A stretch of 64,000 nt of DNA from Chytridium lagenaria (lineage: Eukaryota > Chytridiomycota > Chytridiomycetes > Chytridiales > Chytridiaceae), in assembly GCA_025449115.1 (NCBI GenBank), contig JAHLKC010000029.1, forward strand, positions 273,473 through 337,472, read 5' to 3'. The position numbers and the translations under genes are program-made. Below are positions 35,026 through 45,345 of the stretch, piece by piece; position 1 is the stretch's first letter, and the number at the start of each line of letters is the position of its first letter. The notes under the pieces were generated by a model. It searched no databases. It was not told the origin of the DNA and worked only from the letters and a program-made list of their open reading frames with translations.

Positions 35026-36898
35026 TAGTTGTTTTAATATACATCAAATGGATATCTAATGTATATTTGATCTAGCCTATTATAGGTGTAATAGACCCAT
35101 AGTGAGTCATCGAACAGTGGTGCATTGCACCAATAATGAGTTGTCCGATAGTTGTCTAATAATCACGTCACACTCAATGGCGCACCATCTGGACAATCTG
35201 GAATTGATAGGGATATTGATAGGGTGGGAGGAGAATCCCAATATTGCGATTACAACTAGCTGTATATTCATCAATTTAATCATGTATCGTATTAAAACCA
35301 TAAAGCAAGCGAAACCTATGAGACCAGTGAGTAAGTTTGACCAGTGACCGCACCCGTCAATGGTAGAGAGAGATAGGGCGTCCCCTAAACTCCCAACCTT
35401 GACGGCTTCTATATGCAAGGATACCTAAGATAGGACGATTATTGTCGATTAGTGTAAGTTAGACCAACGTAATCCAGTGTGATATAGGATGTATTTATAT
35501 AAATCCAAAGATGCAGAAAGACTTGAGAGAAAACTCACCATAGCACGTTCCGCCCAAGAAAGATAACCTGTCCTCATGGCAGAGATTGTGAGCAAACACT
35601 ATATCAATTAACGTACCCTTCTCCTACAACAAACTACACCCTGGCATCCTACACTAACACAACCATCATAACTTCTAGCACTAACGCCATCACTATCACA
35701 ATCACCAAATCCACTCAACTCATTAATACTGTAACAGTTCTGATGCCACACCAAGGTGGTCAAGAACATGTTGGGCATGGGGACCAGTCCAGAAGAGCAT
35801 CTTGCGTGAGATTGATCATAAGCCAAGGTACTGATGCAGCATGCATCATAGGTGAAAGTATAAAGCCGACATCTTTCCGTGACATAACAAAAAAAAATAA
35901 CCTGCAAAGAAAGTTGATACCATGTAAAGGAATATATGGAAGGATATATGGAAGGAGAACTCACCTCATCACACTCTGCACATGCCGCACGTTACAGTAA
36001 CAAAACAAGAAGCTCACATCTCAAGCCCTCAAGTCATCTGCCAGCTTTATACCCTCAGTAACACTATCCATGAGTAAAAGGAAGTATTGCAGAACAGTGG
36101 AAACTTGCAATTACATCATTGACTTAACACACACTCAGCAGATGAAAGGGGTGTTGGTAGCGGAAGGGGGCCTAATCCTTCACAAGACCTAATCCCAGTC
36201 ATAGCCTTCACAAGTGAGGTCTCATCTCCGTGCACATACCCTTATCTCAAATGGACATGCTCTGCAGAAGAATTGAACTTCATCAGAGCAATTAAAAATG
36301 GTGGATATGAACAATGACAGTGCATAGTGGCAGAAAAAAATCCGACAATGAATGTTATAAAGGAATTCAAGAAGCCTGCAGGATGACTACAGTATGAAGT
36401 TGTGATGAGATTAGGGGCAATGGTGTTGGAGATGGTAATAGATGAAGGTTAGGTTGAGTGGATAGGGTGGGATGGATGGGATGGGATGAGATGGGATGGG
36501 ATGGGATGGGATGGATGGGATGGATGGGATGGATGGATGGTGGAGTGAAGGAGGTATTAGTGACGAGTTGTTGAAGGGAATGAAAAAAAAATATTGAATA
36601 AATGAAAAAATCACTTACAGAAAATCCCTTGCGCCACACAAAAAAATGTGTTGTGAAACATCTGTACGACCTGTGACACGTCTGTACGACCCAAGTGTTT
36701 GGTCTGTTAGATATCTAATAAAAACCTATTGGAACAATAATAATCCATTAGACCAAATTGTCTAGCACAACCCGCTCGACACAAACTCACTAGACATAGA
36801 GTGACAATGTATATTAAAGCCATAGTAGCAATATAATAGACATGTATTAGAAAGGGAATTTAATCTAATACATGTCCAATAGTTGGGTCCCACTAGAC
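35026..36898. repeat. Right subterminal repeat region of the KDZ-type element
   Basis: Many variants of a 10-base motif near TCTAATAGAC or its complement occur here, for example GTCTAATAATCAC near 35154, GTTAGATATCTAATA near 36708, CATTAGACC near 36749, CACTAGACATAG near 36788, and ATAGACATGTATTAG near 36836. The left end (29754-30000) has the same kind of motif. Clustered short motifs inside element ends often serve as transposase-binding sites; that role is inferred. Between 35.1 and 36.4 kb I see no convincing gene. Confidence 0.5.
36423..36545. repeat. GGATG/GGGAT minisatellite
   Basis: About 120 bp of imperfect GGATGGGAT repeats on the plus strand, inside the KDZ-type element. The G-runs give local G-quadruplex potential. 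It does not match telomeric TTAGGG. Confidence 0.8.
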
Positions 36899-37412
36899 AG
36901 ACAAACTCCAGGTCAGTTACGTTGGCACCAACGCATATTTATAATTGATTGATTGGGTCTGATGTGTTTGGAATGCGAGGTATTAACGTAGGTTGAAAGA
37001 CGCGGTGGGAATATCTATCAGATCATCATATGAATACATGAATTTTGTATTCTGGTAAAAATCATGTGATGGATGGGCATAAGATATGTTTTAATATGAA
37101 GAAGTAATAAAGCTAACATATTCATGTGAAACTCATGCAGAATAAGAATCTGAAGGTTCTACCAACTGAGTACGGTGTCGGATTTACTCTTAAGCTTTAT
37201 AGAATATAGGCGGTAACCTTGTTTCGGTACAACTGGGTGATCAAACCAAGCATGAAGCATGACGAATGGTAACGGCTCCATTGGTGATGAGACACGAGTC
37301 AAAAGCAGCATGACGACAAGAGCGCAACGAAGACCAATAATATTGATGAGGACAACATGGGGAATTAGCTTCCTTGCTTGGAAGGAGGAAGCCACCATCA
37401 AAGTTAACGGCA

Positions 37413-37620
37413 CAGGTGTCAGAGTGGGAACATGTGCAGTAAATGAGGAGAGAGGAATAAAATATCGTGAGAAATCTTGGATTCAACAAGAGATTCACAT
37501 GGCCAAATTTATAGGAAATAATGTACTGTTTGTGCTTAAGCAGGAAGTCTCAGCGAAGGTATAACTGTGCTAGTTTCTTTCCTTCGAAAGTTATGTTACC
37601 TCCTTTGTGTTGAAGGGAAT
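37413..37620 (+). repeat. Left arm of a diverged inverted repeat (partner at 42300-42520)
   Basis: The segment holding GTCAGAGTGGGAAC, AGAGGAATAAAATA, AATCTTGGATT and TGTTTGTGCTTAA recurs in reverse complement at 42300-42520 with the same order and spacing. Identity is partial, roughly 75-80% by eye. It has no coding signature that I recognise. Copies of an unknown repeat flank the Copia remnant. Confidence 0.55.
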
Positions 37621-37924
37621 GTCGGAATCCACACTCAGAAGACCTCAGACACAACATGTCCAAACACCAAAGTGACGGTACCTCGAGTGTTAATCATTCG
37701 AGGAGTCTGTAGCAATGGCTGGGAAAATGAGGCTGATGGGATTTACGAAGTCGGGACGCGTCAGGATGCGTCAGCCTCTGATCATGATCCTGTCAGCCTG
37801 CACATCACTCACCGTGTATAAGGCACACTGTTTTGCCTTTTTCCATATGTACAATCTTGACACAATACATTACAATAAACACACTGGTCTCCATCTAGAC
37901 CGTTACCCTTTATTGAATTGATGT

Positions 37925-40334
37925 TTAGAGCATGGGATTCAACTCACCTTCATCATGCCGTACACACCGCAACAGAACGGTGTTGCCGAACGGATGAACA
38001 GGACCTTGAACGAGAGGTCTAAAAGCATGTTAAGCTCATCAAAACTCGAAACGCGTTTTTGGGGTGAAGCTGTGATGGCTGCAGCTTACCTCATTAACCG
38101 ATCACCAACCCGAACGAACGAACAAGATGCAACACCGCTTGAGAGATTCGCTGGAGCGAAACCTGACTTGTCAAGACTTCGTGGATAGGGTTGCCTGGCG
38201 CTCGTCTTGATACCCAAGCAGCAACAAAAGAAGGGAGATTTTAACGCACGACAGTGTGCTCTTGTTGGGTATGAGCCGCTGGGCTATCGCCTTTGGGATT
38301 TGCAAACGAATAAGTTGGTTAGAAGCAAGTCAGTGATTTTTAACGAGGGAGTAATGGCGGCGGAAGTAGAGAAGGGAGAATCAAAGTTTGAAGGGGAGAT
38401 TCAAGAATGGAAAAACGACCTAGACTTACCGGATTACTCCACAGACTCGTCAAGCTCTGGTGGAAGTGAAGTAGATACGGCGGTAAACGACGAAGAGTCT
38501 GAAGATGACGAAGATGATAATGTTAGTTATCATACACCCGATCGCGACGACGATGAAGATGAAGAAAGAGAGGAACCTCACTCACCTACGGTTCGTCGAT
38601 CCGGTGGAAGAAGAGTTCCAAACTTCCGTGAAGACCTGGATGAACCATACGAGACATCCCTTCGAAGGTCATCACGGAACAAGAAGAAGCCTGGAGAGTT
38701 TTGGACAGTTAGACCATCAGCAAACACGCATCGTTAGAAGATGACGACGAACCAAAGACCTACAGGAAGCGATGGGTAGGAAGGAGAAGGACGAGTGGAG
38801 GAAAGCAATGGAGGAGGAAATGAAGAGTTTGGTTGAGATGCGAACATGGAGGTTGGTTCCCCGACCTTAAAGGGAGAAAGATTATTAAATCAGGATGGCG
38901 TGTACAAAACAAAGCGAGATGAGTTGGGAAATCTCGATAAACGAAAGCTAGATTTTGCTAAAGGTTATTCGCAAAAACAAGGAATCGACTATGACGAGAA
39001 ATTCGCACCTGTCATCAAGCAAGCGACGCTGAGAGTGATGCTTGCGGTCGCTTGTCAAGAAAACATGGAGATTCGACAATACGACGTCAAGACCGCGTTC
39101 TTGAATGGAAGCTTGAAGATCATGAGATATATATCGAACAACCAGAAGGATTCGTCGTTGAAGGGAAAGAAGACTGGGTGTGCCTGTGCATGAAGAGCCT
39201 CTACGGACTCGTTCAAGCACCAATGTGTTTCAACACCGACTTGAACACGTTCCAAGTCGACGAGGAGAAGTTTACTCGTCAGCGGCGGATCCATGTCTTT
39301 ACTACAAGCGAAACGGCAAGGACCTCACCTTGAAGGGAGTCTACGTGATGATATCATAGAAGCGTCGACGAGCAAGGAGGAATTAGACCGATCAGAAAAA
39401 CGGTTCATGAGATGTTACCGAGGTACAAGGGCTCCAAGTTTTCGTTACGTCCTGGGTGCAGTTTGTTATGATCGTGTAAAAGGGAAGATTGTGGTGTTCC
39501 AGCAGAGATACATCGAAACGATGGGTCAAAAGTTGGAATTACCGAAAACTCTTTTACACTATACCCCAATGGACGCCGTGAAGAAACTCCTGAAGAACAT
39601 GGAAGGGGAGATAATGAAAACGAACGAGAAGAATCAAGGATACCGACAGTACACTGGATCCTTGATGCATGCGATGATTGGAACTCGACCTGATATAGCA
39701 TTCGCGCTCGGAATGAGCGCTAGGTTTCAAGAGAACCCTTACCCAGCGCATTGGGATGCGCTTTACCGAACGTGTGGTTACTTACAGCAAACGAAACAGT
39801 TGGGAATTCAGTATTCTCGAAAGGACAAGCTGGAATTGGTGGGATATGCAGACGCCGACATGGGAACTGATCCGGACGACATGAAGTCAACACGTGGTTT
39901 TGTAATCACTTTGAACGGGGGAGCTGTGGTATAGGGAACGAAGAAGCAAGCAACGACGGCTCAGTCTACCGCCGAAGCTGAATATGTTTCACTTAGTGAA
40001 GCATCGTCGCATATGATATGGGTCAGCCAACTTCTGGGGGAGTTGGGCTATACGTTTAATGACCCTCCGGTGATTTACGGCGACAACACAACGGCAAATT
40101 CCCTCGCAAGCACGCCGATATAAGTTCGCGACACGTGGATAGAAGGTTCCATGTCATACGAGATAGAGTTAACGCGAAGAAAATACGTGTGGAGTACCTG
40201 AACACGAAGGAGCAACCTGCAGACTTGTTTACGAAAGCTTTGCCTCGAACGAAGTTTGAAGAATTACGAGCAAAGTTTGGGATGGTTAAAGTGGTTGATT
40301 AAAACTGCAAGGTTAGAAAGCTGAAGGGGGAGAA
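37925..40334 (+). pseudogene. 5'-truncated Copia polyprotein, family 1 (integrase end, RT, RNase H)
   Basis: Begins inside the integrase at 37960 (MPYTPQQNGVAERMNRTL), then the integrase C-terminal region (FWGEAVMAAAYLINRSP), an acidic linker, and reverse transcriptase parts (FAKGYSQKQGIDYDEKFAPV at 38.96 kb; YDVKTAFLNGS at 39.08 kb). The catalytic YVDD region near 39337 is broken by a one-base loss. RNase H follows (GYADADMGTD; AEAEYVSLSEASS). A Trp codon is replaced by TAG at 39933. LTR, gag, protease and most of integrase are missing at the 5' end. Many frame breaks show an inactive remnant. Confidence 0.8.
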
Positions 40335-40733
40335 TGTTGGGTTTATTCATCTTTCTATTTTGTTTCACTCACCCACATTCGTTATTTTGTCTAAGTTATT
40401 TTCCCCCGAACCTATTTGTTTACGCGTTATTTAAGTTTTTTGAGTTGATCAGTTTATTGAGCTCCTCATTCCATTTGAGGATGCGTTAATCCCTTAACTT
40501 TATTATTTCATGTTTAGTTTATGATACGTAATTGAAGGGATTTACGGATCATGTGGTCTGATGTAAATCCACACTCTCTACATGTATTGCGAAAAGTAGT
40601 TAACATTAATATATGGAAGTTTCGTAGTTATTACCTCCCTGTCACCGCTGGAGACTCCATCACTATTCTTTATAGTTTAATTCTCTTTATTAATCATTAT
40701 AATTTAATTACAATTGAGCCCCGTAACCCTACA
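40335..40733 (+). repeat. 3' LTR of family 1 Copia element
   Basis: Preceded by a purine-rich tract (GAAGGGGGAGAA), it starts TGTTGGGTTTATTC and ends GTAACCCTACA (TG...CA). A second, 5'-shortened copy in reverse orientation lies at 50907-51262. Confidence 0.75.
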
Positions 40734-40789
40734 CGAAGAACCACATGAACTTACTCAAAACGCAGTCATCATGGCAGATGATATGACGA

Positions 40790-41918
40790 ATGAGGGGTGA
40801 CCGAGACGATCACCCGTCTGAGGATTTGTTATTCAAAATTTGGTTATCTTTATTGACTTGCCTTTAAAAGGGGAGGGACCACGTTTAAGGGTTATGGGGA
40901 ATTTCATTTCTTTTTTATGTTGAGTTTAATTTCTTTTATTGTTTGTTTATCTTAGAAATGGGGGAGCTCGAGAGGAGACGAGGAGGAGAAGGAGGGGACG
41001 AAAGGGGGGTTGGAACGGATTTTGGAGGGAGATTTTTTTTTATCTTGTTCTAAAAAAAGGATAGAGGGAGTCTGTGTTAGTGTGGAGTTGAGCGAGGCAA
41101 CGGGAGGAAAAATAAAGGTTTTATTTATAGTTTCATTCCAAAAGTTATCCGTTGTTATAATAAAGAAAGGAGGGAAGCGAGAGAATAGGGAAGAATTAGT
41201 GGGCTCACTTTATTAAGTCACAACTGGTGGTTGCGTCCAGGAGCCTCAGCAATATCGCTGATAACTGGGAAGAAAAGTACAAATAATGGGAGCCTTCAAC
41301 CTGAGGGAGCCGGAACGGCACATAGAGAAGTTGGAGACCTACTTGATGAAGAGTGGGATTAGAGCGGATAAGGAGGAGTTAGTGGGTACGTTTAAGAAAG
41401 GAGATGCCAAGATTTTGTACCTGGAGATCCAGCGTTTGTGCCATCGTACGTGGACACCTGTGGATGGTTGGTGGACAAGTACGGCAAAGAGAAAACAACG
41501 ACAAAGACGCTTGAGAGGATCGCGAGGAAAAGCAGAAAGAAGGGATGGGAAGTTCCAAGAGGAATCTACCGAAGCGTGGGACCGGAAGGAGGGATCCATC
41601 ACGGAAGAGGAAGGGGTTCGAATTTTTGTTGAAGGGTTAAGGGGAAGATTTAGAGACAATCTGGAAACAAAGATAGACCTCTACGATCAGAGAAAAGACA
41701 GCTGGATAGCCACGGTCGGTTTGATTGCAGAGGCGACCACGGGCAAGAAGATTAGAAAGATGGACAAAGGGCGAGGGAACCTAGAGAGTAGCGATAGTGA
41801 AAGCGAAATATTGTCATCGGATGGCACCAGCGAGTCTTCTGAATTGAGCGATGCCGGGTTATATCTCATAGTACAAAGCCGACGACAACTAAAAAAATTT
41901 CGTCGAATTTTGATTTAA
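40790..41918 (+). mobile_element. Possible 5' end of another LTR element: LTR-like segment and gag-like frame
   Basis: From about 40790 (TGAGGGGTGACCGAG) to TCACA near 41222 the DNA could be an LTR, followed by ACTGGTGGTTGCGTCC, which could be a primer-binding site. A plus-strand frame then starts at ATG 41286 (MGAFNLREPERHIEKLETYL), with gag-like features: FVEGLRGRFRDNLETKIDLY and a Ser/Asp/Glu-rich tail. It is cut off near 41850, where a sequence shared with 58.28 kb begins. The family is not certain; Ty3/gypsy-like gag is a guess. Confidence 0.35.
41853..41917 (+). repeat. About 60-bp conserved sequence (copy 1)
   Basis: Starts GGGTTATATCTCATAGTAC and includes AAATTTCGTCGAATTT. The near-identical sequence recurs in the same orientation at 58284-58346, in unrelated surroundings. 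Confidence 0.7.
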
Positions 41919-44579
41919 ATTTGTTAAATCCTGTTCATACGCAACCAATTTAATAAACTGCTTTACTTAAGTCGTCATGTTTTAAATGTTTATTGATTTG
42001 GTTAGATGAAAATTTTCACGCCATTTGGCGTAAGTTTTCTAAAGACACGCTAATCATCTCTGCTACTTAACTATATCACATATTATGATTTGGGCCCAAC
42101 TTACACTAACTATCGTTGCAAAAATAATCATCAACCTCGGTGATATCCACCGAACTAAGGGTTGTAGTTTTGCAAGGGTATGTTGATGTAAGTGAGGAAA
42201 TCATATTATCTGCATGAAAGTCATAGTTAAAAGAACTTAGCAAAAATCAGAAATTTCTGGTTACACAAACATTATTTTGACCGTAAATTAATTTGTCACT
42301 TAAAGGGTGATATTCCCTTCAACGCGAAGGAGATAAAATGACCTTAGAAGGAAAGAACTTGCACAGTTCCCCTTTCAACGAGACTACCTGTTTAAGCACA
42401 AACAGCACACTGTTGCCTATAAAAACGGCCAGGTGATCTTCTTGTTCAATCCAAGATTTTCACTACTATTTTATTCCTCTCCTCACTTACACCGACGTTC
42501 CCACTCTGACAAAATTGCCATAAACCGGTGTATGCTGCCGCTTTTGCACCAACTCAATTCGTTGATCACAAATATTCACCATTTATTATATGCGGCATAA
42601 TACCGCCAAATACGTTAAATTTTTCATAATCCGGGAGTAGAATTTTCGGTCATGCAATGGAAACTGGATGTTTTACCGTGACGGAGTGACCCAACTCAAC
42701 GAGGTTGACAAACCAATGGTCCAACATGATGGGGTGACCAAACAGAACGGGCATATCGCAAATTAATGGTGCTGGCGTATTCTCTATTACGTAAAAGAAA
42801 GTGTTGATTAAGATGCACAAATTACCAAGATAAAATAAGATGTAAAATCGGAGCATTCCAATTTATAGTTTTATGAAGGATTGATGGAAGGGAGGGTTGG
42901 TTAGTGTTAAGGAAATGTGCTGGCTTGATCAAAATGATACCGTTAATAAATGACCAAGACAATATAAAACGAAAAATTGAAGTATACTAGTTAAAGTTTT
43001 ATCATGAGGGAGGGACGGAAGGATGGAACACGACAATGAAACACGCAAAGAAACGGTGCTGGATCTATGTTTATAACAAAAGAAGTATAGAACATCACTC
43101 AATAGTGCAAGAAGGCTTAACATAAACACTTTCGTTGAAAATGGATAGCTATGATTTTAAACGGAAACATACCCACCTGAATCTAGGTAGGGATCCAGCA
43201 GCGTAGTGAAATGAATGGAAGCAACATATAGTGTCAGACAAGGAGCCTATCCACTAGTGGAAGAAAGATCAGGATAAAGAGTATGACGTTGGAGAAGCAT
43301 AACACCACTTCAACTTGAAGAGCTATCTGGCAACTAAAGGACTTTGGGAGTGAGTGAGGTCTTGATCTTGCGCCATCAGATGATGGCCAGTATTCTTTTG
43401 ACAAAGGGTAAGCAGAAGGATCAATTGTTGACAGTGCAAGGGTGCAAGGTAATGGTGCTTGGGGAACACAGGATAGGATATTGATTGTTAAATTTCTTAA
43501 TGATTCGCGTCACGCCATACGAGCTTCCCGACAAGCAAGACGTTACCAACTATAGAAAGGTCATTACATTTTATTATTACATATCTATAGACACGTGTGA
43601 TAATAAAGCAGCAAAGTTAATTGTTTATTTGATCATTTGATCTCGCAAGCAACGCGTTTCTTTCCTCCATTAAACACTGTGAGATTATTGGATAACCTCA
43701 CCAAGAGGCATGAATGCGTCGCTTATATAGACGTCGTGCCCTTATTCTTATTTTGTTGTTCCCGTTCCATTCTTTTCCCTATTGGGGTTTTCATAGTTTT
43801 TCCCCATAGATACGAGAGAGGTTTTTTAATAAGGAAGGGCGGTCAAAGTGGTATGCCAAATTATGACATGCTACCACGTTGGTTGAGATGCCTGTTGTTG
43901 TTATTTGATTCCCCTTTATGTATTGTTTTACTATTTGTAGAAAGTTGAATAGATTTACGTGCACTCTGTAGTCCTGGATTGATCCCACACATACATCCAG
44001 GCATGGCTGCCCTTGGGCCATGCTTTCTTCATTCTTCTATTATTCAATATTGTGTTATTTAGTTGTACCTGCGGCGCTCGGGGATAACGCCGCTGGGGGA
44101 GACTACACCTTGAACCAAGACACTTGAGTCTAAGAAGGCCTGAGCCCTGGATAGACGCCTCTGCGGCATGATTCCTTCAAAGGTTTGGGTAGTATAACCA
44201 CCTCTGTTCTTTTTGCAATGACTGGCTATCTAGTTGCCTGTGAGTGGGAGTGCAAGAGATCAGATGAGAACATGTTTAAAACGGCTTATTGCGGTGATTA
44301 CGAGGCCTTGTACACTACTAAGAGCGGGATGGACTCCCTCCTGTTAACGTTTAGAGAGAATGCGCGATAGATATTGCAGAGAGTACAGGATTGAACTGAA
44401 ACTTCCACTTGGAGGGGGAAAGTGATCCCTTTTTATAGTCATTTTCAATAAAAAGTCCTCCGGGAACTTAAAGTGCACTTCTCACTCAGATGCTGAGAAT
44501 TGATGGGACATCTGCATATAACGCCTTTTGATGGCGCTTCTCAGCTTCTGTCGCTTCTCACAGTGGCTGTGACATATGC
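41918..44579. other. Degenerate noncoding repeat-like DNA
   Basis: No coding frame is convincing. The part 42300-42520 is the inverted partner of 37413-37620. The rest is AT-rich, probably old transposon residue. Short frames near 43637-43948 and 44185-44370 lack motifs and splice context. Confidence 0.45.
42300..42520 (-). repeat. Right arm of the diverged inverted repeat (partner at 37413-37620)
   Basis: Read on the minus strand it shows GTCAGAGTGGGAAC, GAGGAATAAAATA, AAATCTTGGATT and TGTTTGTGCTTAA in the same order as the left arm. Confidence 0.55.
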
Positions 44580-44818
44580 TGCTGACATATGTCCTTACAC
44601 ATGATAAACATGTAAAAGAGTTTTCGGTAATTCCAGCTTTTGACCATCGTTTCGATGTATCTCTGCTGGACACCACAATCTTCCCTTTTACACGATCATA
44701 GCGACATTGCCATCCCAGGACGTATCGAAAACTTGAGCTCTCGTACCTCGGTAATGTCTCATGAACCGTTTTTTCTAATCGGTCTAACTCCTCCTTGCTT
44801 GTCAACGCTTCTATGATA
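44580..44818 (-). pseudogene. Reverse-transcriptase fragment of Copia family 1
   Basis: The minus strand reads IIEALTSKEELDRLEKTVHE and SFRYVLGWQCRYDRVKGKIVV, closely matching the plus-strand family 1 remnant at 39350-39500. It is cut on its 5' side by the LTR of the Copia C element at 44819. Confidence 0.75.
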
Positions 44819-45323
44819 TGTTGGGTTTCGCTTACTTGACTCACAAGGACGCGTCAAGATCACTCGCACCATTAGTCCGCGGCGTTGGGCGCAACACTAG
44901 GAGTGCTCTGGAATTTACGCGTCGTTAGAGTTGAGCGCGAACGCGCCCACTGGACTTCTCATTTACATTCTGGACTCATTTGAATTTCCACTTTGATTTA
45001 CCTTCCTTGATTGGTTTATTTTCTTTATGCCAGTTTAATTATAACTCTACCTGTTTGTGATTGGACATTCCCTTCTAGCCTTTATTCCCTTTGTTCCCGT
45101 CAAGGCTTTCTGATTTGTTTATCTTTGTAATGGAGAGTTTAACGCGTGAGTGTACGCGTCTCCGATAGGTTTACCTTTGTGTTGTCTTTCCTCTTTACTT
45201 GTTCGTTTTGTTTCAGTATTTAAAGACTCGTGTGTTGAGTCGAAATAAATTAAGAACGTTGTTTGAGCAAAAGTGCATTTAACTTTGTTTTATTTGAGCC
45301 CCGTGAACAACAAGTATTCAACA
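44819..45323 (+). repeat. 5' LTR of Copia element C
   Basis: 505 bp, from TGTTGGGTTTCGCTTAC to GTATTCAACA (TG...CA). It has a TATTTAAAG-like box near 45219 and several ACGCGT sites. Other copies are at 49776-50235 (plus), 50238-50341 (minus fragment) and 55857-56358 (minus). Confidence 0.85.
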
Positions 45324-45324
45324 G

Positions 45325-45336
45325 TGGTAGCACTTC
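45325..45336 (+). promoter_or_regulatory. Primer-binding site of Copia element C
   Basis: Two bases after the LTR the sequence TGGTAGCACTTC begins. TGGTAGC is complementary to a GCUACCA 3' tRNA end, as in initiator methionine tRNA, the usual Copia primer. The identity of the tRNA is inferred. Confidence 0.5.
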
Positions 45337-45345
45337 TCTGACGAC

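Larger units (their letters stand above)
29754..36898. mobile_element. KDZ-type DNA transposon (about 7.1 kb), degenerate ends
   Basis: The minus-strand gene inside carries CxC5- and CxC6-type cysteine clusters and the C-terminal KDZ transposase signature. The ends are related in inverted orientation: the left reads GTCTAGTAGGACCTGACTAT from 29754; the right, read backwards from 36898, begins GTCTAGTGGGACCCAACTAT, and both continue with TTGGA and later TATTAGA. Many short copies of a TCTAATAGAC-like motif cluster inside both ends. Exact termini and the target-site duplication are not resolved. The interior has two convergent genes (plus strand 30.5-32.8 kb; minus strand 32.9-35.0 kb) and noncoding DNA with a minisatellite at 36.4 kb. 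Confidence 0.6.

Noticed and set aside
36423..36545. Possible telomere-like repeat
   Set aside because: The unit is GGATG/GGGAT, not TTAGGG, and it sits inside a transposon.
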